Shown one piece after another: positions 27,530 through 36,996 of a stretch of 47,105 nt of DNA; the first letter of the stretch is position 1; every line of letters begins with the position of its first letter. A program made the translations under genes and the position numbers. The stretch is from Streptosporangium minutum (GTDB lineage Bacteria > Actinomycetota > Actinomycetes > Streptosporangiales > Streptosporangiaceae), in assembly GCF_002149035.1 (NCBI RefSeq), contig NZ_NGFP01000039.1:1-47105 (forward strand), in the 5' to 3' direction. Under the pieces are notes generated by a model. It was not told the origin of the DNA and ran no database searches. It saw only the letters and a list, made by a program, of their open reading frames with translations.

Positions 27530-28642
27530 TCACCGGGTTGTCCCCTCTGCGGCCGGGCTCGCGTGCTCGCTACGCAGGTGGGCCAGGACGTCGCCAAGGG
27601 GAAGTTCGGCGACCAGGGCGGCCGAGAGCGCGGCGTCTTCGGCGACTCCGCGAGAACGGCGGTGGTAGCGCTCGGTGGTCGTGGATGAGGCGTGCTTCAG
27701 CTTGTGCTGGACCCGCTGAAGGGGCTGCCCAGATTCCAGCCAAGCCGTTGCTGCCGAGGTGCGCATGACGTGCGGGCGGACCGCGTCGGGGTTGTCGAGC
27801 CCGGCGGCCTTGGCCAGGCGCCGGAGAATCGGCGGGACATGGTGCCGGGCGAGGGTCTGGCCGTTGTCAGACAGCAGCAGCGAGCCGGTGGTGCGCCCGT
27901 CCATGGCCAACTCCAGCACTTCGACCACGGCGGGGTCGAGCGGCTCGGTCCGGCTCTTACCGCCCTTGGTCGGGACGACGAGCAGGGTCCGGCCGCCCTC
28001 ACGGATCAGGTGCTCGGCACGGGCTCGGCAGACCTCGGTGACCCGGAAGGCCGAGACGTACAGCAGCAGCACCAAGGCGAGGTCTCGCGGGCTGTTCTCG
28101 GCGGCCTGGATCAGGCGGCCCATCTCGCTCGTGTCCCGTGCCGGGGTCTTGCCGTCGTGGCTGACCTTCGGGCGCTCCAGCTCGCGGACAGGATTGGCCG
28201 GGACCACGGCGCGGGCGGCGAGGTGCTTGTAGAGCGCCGACAGCGACGACAGGCGGCGGGCGCGGGTCGTGGCCGACAGGGGTTTGCCGTAGCGGCCGGT
28301 CATCTCGCGCATGGCGTCGGCGTAGGCGGCGACCACGTCCATGGTCACGGCGAGCAGGTTGACCGGGGCGTCGTCGGCGGTGATGCCGTGGCGCTCCCTC
28401 AGCCACTCGATGAACGCGCGGACGTCGGTGGCGTAGGCGGCGCGGGTGTTGTTGGAGTCGATGGTGTTCAGCCACGTCTCGACCGGTCCGGCTGCTGGCG
28501 AGTCCTCACCGATAGACCGGGCCAGCGACAGCCGGGCGGCCTGCGGCTCGGACAGGTGGGCGCGCTCGGCGTCGGTGAGCCACCGGCGGACCCCGGAGTG
28601 GGGACGGTCGACGGTGCCAGCACGGAGATCAACAGCGGCCAT
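27530..28642 (-). CDS. Tyrosine recombinase/integrase
   Basis: 370 aa from the second of two adjacent ATGs (GGAG is 5 nt upstream of it). A core-binding SAM-like domain (NTIDSNNTRAAYATDVRAFI) is followed by the catalytic domain. All active-site residues are visible: R200 (YVSAFRVTEVC), Lys in PTKGGKSR (226-229), H291 and R294 (HVMRTSAAT), H317 (KLKHASS) and nucleophile Y326 (TERYHRR). It is a second recombinase in an element already carrying a serine integrase, so it may resolve dimers or act on another site, for instance the palindrome directly at its 5' end. Confidence 0.9.
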   Translation of the reverse strand: MAAVDLRAGTVDRPHSGVRRWLTDAERAHLSEPQAARLSLARSIGEDSPAAGPVETWLNTIDSNNTRAAYATDVRAFIEWLRERHGITADDAPVNLLAVTMDVVAAYADAMREMTGRYGKPLSATTRARRLSSLSALYKHLAARAVVPANPVRELERPKVSHDGKTPARDTSEMGRLIQAAENSPRDLALVLLLYVSAFRVTEVCRARAEHLIREGGRTLLVVPTKGGKSRTEPLDPAVVEVLELAMDGRTTGSLLLSDNGQTLARHHVPPILRRLAKAAGLDNPDAVRPHVMRTSAATAWLESGQPLQRVQHKLKHASSTTTERYHRRSRGVAEDAALSAALVAELPLGDVLAHLRSEHASPAAEGTTR

Positions 28643-28645
28643 CAT

Positions 28646-28671
28646 GTCTCCATAATACTGATTATGGAGAC
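28646..28671. promoter_or_regulatory. Palindrome with 11-bp arms at the start of the tyrosine recombinase gene
   Basis: Arms GTCTCCATAAT (28646-28656) and ATTATGGAGAC (28661-28671) with a 4-bp centre. The recombinase RBS (GGAG) lies inside the left arm. The geometry fits an autoregulatory operator, or a recombination core of two 11-bp binding sites. Confidence 0.75.
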
Positions 28672-28693
28672 AGAATGAGGAATCGGCGCCCAA

Positions 28694-29038
28694 CTACTTC
28701 GGATGAACCACGCCCCTACCAACGGTCGGCGTGGTCGACAGGGAACACAGGACATGCCGTATCGACGTCGTCCGGCGGTGGCCCTGCCTTGTGGTCAGCC
28801 CTGCGGCATGCTCCCGTCGGCTTGGCGGCCTCGTGCCCCGTGCCCTAGTGGCGGCTCGGCCCGATCCGGCCAGTCCTCTTGACAATGATCGACCCCCCCA
28901 CCGTTAAACGGCCCTGCCAGGGAGACCCCCACCCGGTCATTCGGGTAGGTAGAGGCCCATAGACCGACACAGTGGCCTGAAGTACCAGCCGTTCCCTTAC
29001 GTGCAGCGCCTGGTGGTCGAGGTCGTGTGCGCCTACAA
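28694..29038. other. Region between recombinase and CRISPR array, trailer side
   Basis: About 345 bp with no supported gene. A sequence GAGGCCCA followed by a loose match ending GAAG near 28952-28983 may be a decayed repeat outside the recognisable array; this is weak. Confidence 0.3.
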
Positions 29039-32000
29039 CCCACAATGAGGCCCAGCCGTGAGGCCGGGATAGAAGGCTTGAGGCACCTGTCCCAGTCGGG
29101 GGCACCGGGGTTGCCGCAATGAGGTCCGGCGGCAAAGCCGGAGTGAAACAGCATCTTGACCCGGGCGAACGTCAACGTGCCGCCCCCGTAATGAGGCCCG
29201 GCAGTGAAACCGGGATGAAGCTGCGGCTATGCAGCAGGAGCTGACCAACGTCAACGCCCCACAATGAGGCCCGGCGATGAAACCGGGATGAAGCTGCGGC
29301 TATGCAGCAGGAGCTGACCAACGTCAACGCCCCACAATGAGGCCCGGCGATGAAACCGGGCTGGAGCTGCTGCTGAATCATCGCGGTGGCCTCGTCCCAA
29401 GAGCCGCAATGAGGTCCGGTGCTGGAGCCGGAGTGAAGCGGCTCACGCCAACCCGAGATGATCGTTACCCAGGCGGCGCTGCAATGAGGTCCGGCGCTGG
29501 AGCCGAGGTGAAGCACCCGCTCCGGGGCGGGGATCTCCAGCAGGACAGCGCCGCAATGAGGCTCGGCGTTGGAGCCGAGGTGAAGCTCGATCCACGCGAT
29601 CGAGGCGGAGCCGCCCCAGTCGCCGCAATGAGGCTCGGCGTTGGAGCCGAGGTGAAGCGCAGCAGCTCAGGCTCCTCGCCAGGCCGTTCAACGACGCCGC
29701 AATGAGGCTCGGCAGTGGAGCCGAGGTGAGGCGAGCAGGTGATCGACGAGCAGGGCCACCGTGATGTCGCCGCAATGAGGCTCGGCGGTGGAGCCGAGAT
29801 GGAGCCCGCCCAACTGCGGCGACTTGGCCTCCTCCTCGAAGCCGCAATGAGGCTCGGCAGTGGAGCCGAGATGAAGCTCGCTTCCGAGGTGTACGGCAAG
29901 AGCTGGTGGTGACCGCAATGAGGCTCGGCGGTGGAGCCGAGATGAAGGCAGTGCCGGCCACCCGAACGGCTTGGCTGTAGGTGGGGCCGCAATGAGGCTC
30001 GGCGATGGAGCCGGGATGGAGCCCGAGGATCAGGGCGATCACGACGCCGGCAGCGGTGCCGCAATGAAGCCCGGCGCTGGAGCCGGGATGGAGCGCCGAC
30101 GGTGGCGACGTTTTGCGCCCACTCCAGACCGCCGCAATGAAGCCCGGCGATGGAACCGGAGTGAAGCACGCGGAACTGGCGGGTCTTGTCGTATAGCGGC
30201 AGGCCGCAATGAGGTCCGGCGTTAGAGCCGGAGTAAAGCTCACCGGGTAGGCCAACTGGTGAGCTTCGGTCTCCTGGCCGCAATGAGGTCCGGCGCTGGA
30301 GCCGGAGTGAAGCGACCCAGTGCGCGGATCACCTGGTCGGCCGTTCGGGCGCCGCAATGAAGCCCGGCGATGGAGCCGAGATGGAGCTGGGTCGTCTCGT
30401 CGGATCCCCAACCCTCGGAGTCGCCGCAATGAAGTCCGGCGATGGAGCCGGGATGGAGCTAGGCGCCGGCCAGGGCTCGTCGTTCGGCGTGCGGGCCGCA
30501 ATGAAGCCCGGCGCTGGAACCGGGATGGAGCCAGGCTGCGGCCTCACTTACGGGGAGTGGCTGCGCGCGCCGCAATGAGGTCCGGTGCTGGAGCCAGAGT
30601 GAAGCCACCGCCCACGCCTTCGGCACGTAGTTGTTGGTGTAGCCGCAATGAGGTCCGGCCTTGGAGGCGGAGTGAAGCCACGGCCAGGCCGACACCGGCG
30701 AGCGCCCACCCGACGCCGCAATGAAGCCCGGCGCTGGAGCCGGGATGGAGCGGAGCAGGGGTACGTGGACCGGGTGTGGGAGGAGCAGCCGCAATGAAGC
30801 CCGGCGATGAAACCAGGATGGAGCCCCTGAATGTTCTTCGGCGCCCCCTGAGCCAGGGACACGCCGCAACGAAGCTCGGCGCTGGAGCCGAGATGAAGCA
30901 TCAGCGCCCGCGATGCCCTCGGCTCCCTGCCGAATCAGCCGCAATGAGGCTCGGTGTTGGAGCCGAGGTGAAGCGCACCCAGGGACGCGGTCACCGGCTC
31001 GTCAGCGTCGCCGCAATGAGGCTCAGCGTTGGAGCTGAGGTGAAGCGTGCACGGCGAACGGCAGCAGGCTCCCATTGGACAGGCCGCAATGAGGCTCGGC
31101 GTTGGAGCCGAGGTGAAGCTGATCTCCCACGCGGTCGGGTAGTCGTCCGAGCCGCCGCAATGAGGCTCGGCGTTGGAGCCGAGGTGAAGCGCGGCGGCGG
31201 CGTTGCGACTTCGCATGTACCACGCGCCGCAATGAGGCTCGGCGTTGGAGCCGAGGTGAAGTCGGCCAGGGCCATCATGTCCGGGTCTGGTGCTCCGCCG
31301 CAATGAGGCTCGGCGTTGGAGCCGAGGTGAAGGCTGACGTGCTGGGTGGTCTGGGAAGTGCTTCGGGCCGCAATGAGGCTCGGCGGTGGAGCCGAGATGA
31401 AGCTCGGCGATGAAATCGGCGAAAGCTTGAACGTAGTTGCCGCAATGAGGCTCGGCGGCGGAGCCGCGGTGAAGCGCCCCCACTCGGGAGTGCCGGGGTA
31501 GGGGCGGAACTGACCGCAATGAAGCTCGGCGGTGGAGCCGAGGTGAAGCCGGGATGCGTAGCGCCTGCTCGCCGACGATGAACGCGCCGCAATGAAGCTC
31601 GGCAGTGGAGCCGAGGTGAAGCGCGCTGTTCTGCGGTGCGTGCCTCTATCGGGAGATTGCCGCAATGAAGTCCGGCCTTGGAACCGGAGTGAAGCCCGGG
31701 CTCTCGGCGGTGGGCCCAGTGCATTCCCAGGTAGCCGCAATGAGGTCCGGCCTTGGAGCCGGAGTGAAGCCCAGCGCGACGGCCGGGACGAGGTGCAGCC
31801 ACCGGCCGCAATGAGATCCGGCCTTGGAGCCGGAGTGAAGCGTTCGAGCTGTGGGGAGACACCAGCACCGGCAAGGCGCCGCAATGAGGTCCGGCCTTGG
31901 AGCCGGAGTGAAGCGGTTCGGGTCGGCGGCCTGATCTCGGTGCTGGCCAAGCCGCAATGAAGCTCGGCAGTGGAGCCGAGGTGAAGCTACCCCAACCTAG

Positions 32001-32942
32001 CCGCTTCGGCTAGCCAGGACTGGCCGCAATGAAGCTCGGCAGTGGAGCCGGGATGGAGCGCGCTCGCGCTCGCGGCGACTCGGCGCCCCGGGCCGGGCCG
32101 CAATAAGGTCCGGCCTTGGAGCCGGAGTGAAGCGGTAGGCCGAGCCAGCATCACCGCCGTCGCACCCACCCCGCAATGAGGTCCTGCCTTGGAGCCAAGG
32201 TGAAGCGGTTCGTTCCTGCTCCGACCAGCAGACAATCTGATCGCCGCAATGAAGCTCGGCAGTAGAGCCGAGGTGAAGCTACATCGAGCTGGGAGAGCGC
32301 GCGGCTGACGCGCTGCCGCAATGAAGCTCGGCAGTGGAACCGAGGTGAAGCCCTGGGAGCGCTGGGCCCGCGGAGATGACACCGATTAGCCTTAGCCGCA
32401 ATGAGGTCCGGCCTTGGAGCCGGAGTGAAGCCGGCCGGGCCGGTTGGGTGACCCACGTCTTGCGATCACCGCCGCAATGAGGTCCGTCCTTGAAGCCGGA
32501 GTGAAGCCTGCGGTTCGGCGCCGAGTTCGAGCAGGCCGGGTGGCCGCAATGAGGTCCGGCCTTGGAGCCGGAGTGAAGCACCTCCGGCAGCGCCGTCAGT
32601 GCCGCGTTGTTAGCGCCGCAATGAGGTCCGGCCTTGGAGCCGGAGTGAAGCCTCGGCCGTGTGCAGGCACAGCTCCATGACCTCGCGGCCACAATGAGGT
32701 CCGGCCTTGAAGCCGGAGTGAAGCACCTTCGTCCGGGCCGCAGTGGTCCGGGGACATGCTGCCGCAATGAGGTCCGGCATTGAAGCCGAAGTGAAGCCAG
32801 CGAACATCCCCACGCCGGCCATCACGGCCACTCAGCCGCAATGAGGTCCGGCCTTGGAGCCGGAGTGAAGCGCGCCGGGATGACGGTCACTGCCGCTTGA
32901 GAGAGGCCGCAATGAGGTCCGGCCTTGAAGCCGGAGTGAAGC
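29039..32942 (-). CRISPR. CRISPR array, 54 variable repeats, probably leftward
   Basis: 54 repeat units of 36-37 nt, the first at 29039 and the last starting 32906, with an average period of about 73 and spacers of about 36 nt. The plus-strand unit is (G)CCGCAATGA, a hairpin (6-bp arms, 6-nt loop such as GTTGGA or CTTGGA), then GTGAAGC or ATGGAGC. Repeats are not uniform: arm pairs are TCCGGC/GCCGGA, CTCGGC/GCCGAG, CCCGGC/GCCGGG and once CTCAGC/GCTGAG (unit at 31010). The 29-kb end is the most decayed (unit 1 at 29039, unit 3 at 29185); the 32.9-kb end abuts an AT-rich stretch beside the cas operon. This and the minus-strand repeat end ATTGCGGC (like the 3' handle of Cas6-cut repeats) suggest leftward transcription from a leader at 32943-33151. 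The spacer at 29221-29257 is repeated exactly at 29294-29330. Confidence 0.93.
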
Positions 32943-33151
32943 GCTCCGCAACCTGCAATTACTACTTAGAGCGATAAGTAAAACACGCTTGAGCCGACTG
33001 ATTTGTCCACCGAATGACCTTGTTGAGGTTCGGAACCCCCCTGGGAAAGCATGTGCACTTGAGGTTCCGAACCTGCGCATCAGAAACCTACGGGAGACAG
33101 CCATTGTGATGTTGTCAAGGAGCGTTTGAACCAAAAGAGCCGGACCAAGGA
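32943..33151 (-). promoter_or_regulatory. Probable CRISPR leader with inverted repeat
   Basis: 209 bp, AT-richer than its surroundings, between the end of the cas operon and the array. It contains the inverted repeat AGGTTCGGAACC (33026-33037) / GGTTCCGAACCT (33063-33074), perfect 12-bp arms with a 25-nt loop. This may terminate the cas operon or act as an operator. The stretch 32950-33000 (TTACTACTTAGAGCGATAAG) is the likeliest leader core next to the newest repeat. Confidence 0.6.
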
Positions 33152-34129
33152 TCAGTCTGGCTGATCAGCGATGCGGATCGGGACAAGGACACCGGCACTC
33201 TTGCCGCCTTCGATGGACTGCCGTTCTGCCCCGTAGACGTCGAAGACACCGAGCGGGAGAAGACGCTTGCGCTCGACGGTGACGGGCCGCCCCTGCCGCG
33301 AGGGGGTGGGCCGCAGGAGTGGGTGGTCGAGCAACGTTTGAACGGCATGGGCATCGAGGGCGGGTCTCCACAGAGGCCAGATCATGACCGCGCGCCGGTT
33401 GTGGCGGTGCCACAGCGTCGCGGAAGCGTTCTGGCCGTCTCCGGTGACACGGAGCAGGGGCAGCGCCTGGGTGGCCAGCCAGGTGGCACCGGGAACCCCG
33501 GCGGGAATGGACTTTCCCGATGGGTGGTCAGCGGCGCTACGCAGGACTCGGTGGTCGAGGTACTCGCCGGTGAAGCCGTCCACCCGGCGCCACCCGGTCA
33601 AGGCTTCGGCCAGCCGGGATGGTTCTGCTCGCACCACCTCCAGGGACTTACGGAAGAAGGTCCAGACAGTCTGCTTGCCGGCTGGGGCCATGTACGGCGT
33701 GAGCGCGGCACGGCCGGCGCGATCCACGGCCAGATCTGTCACCAGGAAGGACAGCCACTCGACGGCCGCGCTTCCCAGCGGCTCCACCCGGGCATAGAGA
33801 TGCTCGCCGTACGCCGGACGGAGCACACGCATGGGGTCGCTCTCGTCGGCCTTGTCCGCCCCATGCGCTCGGCTCGGGGGAGCCGGGCGGAGCGGGAACT
33901 TCGGTCCCAGCGCGGGAAGTGCCGCGTCATCGTCGGTGGCCTCGACGATGTCTCGCAGCGCGCCTGCGATCTCGTCGGTGTCGTGGAAGTCGCCGTGAAT
34001 CTGAGCGCAGCCGGTGGTGTCGGAGAAGCTGAGCCGGACCTGTTCTCCCAGGACCCGTAGCAGGCCCAGGGTGGCGAGGAATCCCAGCGGGTCACGGCCG
34101 TCCAAGGCCGGCAGGTCGACGGTGTTCAC
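33152..34129 (-). CDS. Type I-G Cas8-like / Cas3-extension protein
   Basis: 325 aa, last gene of the cas operon; its start overlaps the cas3 stop by 4 nt. The N-terminus VDLPALDGRDPLGFLATLGL then LRVLGEQ resembles the start of Csx17/Csb3-type small Cas8-like proteins of subtype I-G (old I-U), which have a conserved G-x-DPLGFLAALG-L motif. It is much shorter than full Csx17 large subunits, so it may be the reduced Csb3-like form or a Cas3-extension protein. If it is not a Cas8, the locus lacks a recognisable large subunit. A role in Cascade or target recognition is inferred from operon membership. Confidence 0.7.
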   Translation of the reverse strand: MNTVDLPALDGRDPLGFLATLGLLRVLGEQVRLSFSDTTGCAQIHGDFHDTDEIAGALRDIVEATDDDAALPALGPKFPLRPAPPSRAHGADKADESDPMRVLRPAYGEHLYARVEPLGSAAVEWLSFLVTDLAVDRAGRAALTPYMAPAGKQTVWTFFRKSLEVVRAEPSRLAEALTGWRRVDGFTGEYLDHRVLRSAADHPSGKSIPAGVPGATWLATQALPLLRVTGDGQNASATLWHRHNRRAVMIWPLWRPALDAHAVQTLLDHPLLRPTPSRQGRPVTVERKRLLPLGVFDVYGAERQSIEGGKSAGVLVPIRIADQPD

Positions 34130-36996
34130 GGTGTGCCCTCCTCTTCACGCTCGGAGCACCAGATGTCGGCCAGTCGCACGACGGACTCCAGCAGGGCAAG
34201 CCCCCAGCGGCCGTATCGCTGGTTGAGTTCGGCGAACCTGCGGGGCGCGTCCCAGTCGAGGGTTTCGCCGGTGTCGAGGGTGACCGACAACTCGTCGATG
34301 TGGACGGTTTCTGGAGCGGGATCGGTGATGGGCGGCAGCAGGGGGCGGCTGCGGCCGTGGTGGGCCGCGACCAGGTGGATCACGAGGTCGGGATCGACAT
34401 CGTGGGATCCGGCCTCCAGGTGGAGGTGGGCGATGCGGGCCGACAGAGCCTCGTGCCGCATCCCGTCGGGATACCCCGAAATGAGCTTGGCCCGCCGGTA
34501 GGCGGCTCGGTCGGCGGGATCGAGCCCGGACTTGGCCAGCAGTTCCCGGCGGGTTCCGCTGCGCAGGACGCGAGGGGGACGGCCATGCAGCATCGCCTGA
34601 AAGCGGGCATCCCGCTTGCCTTCGTCATGCCAGAGCGCCGCGACCCGCACACTGTTGACCAGCACCGGCCCCAAGCCGAGATTGAGAGCGAACTCCTCGG
34701 CCCGGTCGGCGACGGCGCGCTCATGGACATGCAGGGTCATCTTCTTGCCGGAACCGGCTACGGACGAGCCCCAAGCATCAGCGTCCCCGACCCATGCCCC
34801 GCCCTTGGTGGTCAGCAGCGCCACATAAGGCGCCTTGTCCGTGAAGGTGACCGTGCAGCGGGTCAGAGCACGTAGGTTACGGGCCAGCGGTAACGGATTC
34901 TCCAGGTCCTCCGCAGGCAGCAGGTCGATGATGCGCTGGAGCTCTTTTCGGTAGACGCCGGCGGCGGGTGGGGTGTCGTCGGCCAGGTCGGCGCGCGTCT
35001 GGTCGATCAGGTCCCGCAGCGCTTGCCCGATAGCGGGAGACTCACGGCGAGCGGCGTCAACGATTGCCGGGCCGAGCCGTACAGCGGGGCGGCCACCGCG
35101 ATAGGCGAGATCGGCCACATCAAGCACAGGGGAAGTGGACGTGGGATTCCAGCCGTACTCGTCGCAACCGCCCTGCTCACAGGGCACCACAATCAGATCA
35201 CCTGGCCGGATCTCGGCAGGGCTGATCAGCGTGACATCATCCTTGCCCCGGTAGCACACCACCTGGTTCAGCCGCCAAAACCGGCTCGGCGGCGGATCCT
35301 CATCCTGCGGCGCGCCTTCCACATCGCCCAGCGGGTCGCTGCTCTCCTCCTCGGCCAGCCACTGCCGCACCGCGTGCAAGGAGACCTCGACGGCCTCTTC
35401 GGTGGACGGCGGCATCTCCATGACCGTCGACGGCCACGCCTGCGGCTCCCCTTCCACCAGCCCCGATCGCCAGACCACCGCGACGTCGGGACTCCCCCGA
35501 TCGATCCCATGCAGGTAGGGGGCGACCGGCGGGTCGGGGTACGGGATAGGCGATGTCCGCACCCAGGCGTCCAGCACCTGGTCGAACAGCACGGGCATAT
35601 AGGGCAGCGGCTCGCGCATGCCCTGCCGCACAGTCGAATCCAGGGGCTCCAAGAGCCTGCGGAGGGCCAGCGGCGAGACGTCGATTCCATCGCCCAACTG
35701 GTTCGACTCAAGCGGTGCGGTCAGCGTGCTGAGCCACTGCCAGGTAGCCTGACGGGCCGGGCCGTACACCGGATCGTCTGGCCCGACGCTCGCGTCATGG
35801 ACCACCACCGCATCAGCTCGGGTGAGCTTGCCGAGCCGGTTGAGCCGCCCCAGCCGCTGGATCAGCGCCGCCAGCGACGCCGACTCGGTCACCAGATGAT
35901 CAGCGTCGATGTTGGCGCCGACCTCCACCGTCTGGGTCGCACATACGATCAACGGCTTCCCGGCGGCGCGGGTGCGGCCCACCTTCATCCGGGGGTAGCA
36001 GCGCCTGAGCAGGTATTCCCGGTCGATCGGCCTGCTGCGGCCGATCAGCAGCTCCACATCAGCGTCGCCGCCCTGCAGGAGGGTGTGTACGGCACGCGCC
36101 CGGCCGACCGTGTTGCAGATGACGGCGACGACGTGCCCCGACTGGGCGTCACCAACCAGAGCCTTCGCCCAGGCGGCCATCGTCATGGCCATCACGGCGC
36201 CGGCGTTCTTCTTGGTCACCTCCGGCTGGAGGAGATGGAGGCGGCGGGGAGCGGCCAGCCGCTGGCGGGCGATCTCGTGTTGGTCGTCGGTGTCGGCTCG
36301 GTGCACCTGCTGCCCCTCGGCCGCAGGCGTGGTCGCCGACATGGTGATAAGCGTCGGCTGTGGCCCCACCACGATCTGCGGGTCGTCCGCGATGAAGGCA
36401 GCTCGGAGCGTTTTGACCAGCGGCTCAGCCAGGTGCGCCTCGTCGATCACGATCAGGCTGTCGGTGCCGGTCAGTGCGGCGTCGATGGGACGCAGATGCT
36501 GGCCGACCTGGTAGCCGCGAAACAGCAGGCGGCTGCCGATCTGATCGACGGTGCCGACCACCACCGCGTACCGGTCGGGACGCTCCAGCCACCGCCACGA
36601 CCACGTGACGCCACCGCGCATCCGGGTGACCTGCAGCGCCGGCCCGTCATCGTTCTTCTGACGCAGTACCTGCGCGACATGGGCGCTGATCGGCCCCTTC
36701 GGCTCGGCGAGCGCCCCGGCCAACGCAATGGCGTGCTCGTACGCCTCGTCGACGACCAGGCGGCGATCCACCACGAAGAACAGCCGACGGCGCGCGCACT
36801 CAACGCCTGCCGCGGCCACGAAGACCGCGATATCGATCATCGTGGTCTTGCCCAGACCGGTCGGGACGTCCAGGACATCCGGCCAACGCCCCTCGGTCAG
36901 CACGCGCTCAACCAGGTGCTGCTGCCAGGGGAACGGCTTTCGGCCGTGAGTTTCTTGTAGGAATTCGGAGAAGTCCGCTGCGGTCAACTGGCTCAT
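34126..36996 (-). CDS. cas3: Cas3 helicase-nuclease, type I-G (HD domain C-terminal)
   Basis: 956 aa. The helicase comes first: Walker A DVPTGLGKTTM with K50, DEAH box at 185-188 (LIVIDEAHLAEP), motif III SATTPAAEG and motif VI IQRLGRLNRLGK (about residue 385). The HD nuclease is at the C-terminus: HDEGKRDARFQAMLHG (about 790) and VAAHHGRSRPLLPP (about 879). C-terminal placement of HD is characteristic of subtype I-G/I-U, unlike most type I systems. It unwinds and degrades DNA bound by Cascade. It overlaps csb2 upstream and the Cas8-like gene downstream by 4 nt each (ATGA). Confidence 0.93.
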   Translation of the reverse strand: MSQLTAADFSEFLQETHGRKPFPWQQHLVERVLTEGRWPDVLDVPTGLGKTTMIDIAVFVAAAGVECARRRLFFVVDRRLVVDEAYEHAIALAGALAEPKGPISAHVAQVLRQKNDDGPALQVTRMRGGVTWSWRWLERPDRYAVVVGTVDQIGSRLLFRGYQVGQHLRPIDAALTGTDSLIVIDEAHLAEPLVKTLRAAFIADDPQIVVGPQPTLITMSATTPAAEGQQVHRADTDDQHEIARQRLAAPRRLHLLQPEVTKKNAGAVMAMTMAAWAKALVGDAQSGHVVAVICNTVGRARAVHTLLQGGDADVELLIGRSRPIDREYLLRRCYPRMKVGRTRAAGKPLIVCATQTVEVGANIDADHLVTESASLAALIQRLGRLNRLGKLTRADAVVVHDASVGPDDPVYGPARQATWQWLSTLTAPLESNQLGDGIDVSPLALRRLLEPLDSTVRQGMREPLPYMPVLFDQVLDAWVRTSPIPYPDPPVAPYLHGIDRGSPDVAVVWRSGLVEGEPQAWPSTVMEMPPSTEEAVEVSLHAVRQWLAEEESSDPLGDVEGAPQDEDPPPSRFWRLNQVVCYRGKDDVTLISPAEIRPGDLIVVPCEQGGCDEYGWNPTSTSPVLDVADLAYRGGRPAVRLGPAIVDAARRESPAIGQALRDLIDQTRADLADDTPPAAGVYRKELQRIIDLLPAEDLENPLPLARNLRALTRCTVTFTDKAPYVALLTTKGGAWVGDADAWGSSVAGSGKKMTLHVHERAVADRAEEFALNLGLGPVLVNSVRVAALWHDEGKRDARFQAMLHGRPPRVLRSGTRRELLAKSGLDPADRAAYRRAKLISGYPDGMRHEALSARIAHLHLEAGSHDVDPDLVIHLVAAHHGRSRPLLPPITDPAPETVHIDELSVTLDTGETLDWDAPRRFAELNQRYGRWGLALLESVVRLADIWCSEREEEGTP

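Noticed and set aside
29443-31950. Long open frames across the CRISPR array, encoding repeated peptides such as FTSAPTPSLIAA
   Set aside because: They arise because the repeat has no stop in that frame; composition follows the repeat-spacer period and there is no RBS or family.
32943-33151. Search for a tracrRNA-like anti-repeat near the array
   Set aside because: No anti-repeat seen, and type I systems do not need one; the AT-rich stretch fits a leader.
35023-36960. Long open frame antisense to cas3
   Set aside because: Shadow of the real gene; the cas3 helicase and HD motifs are on the other strand.
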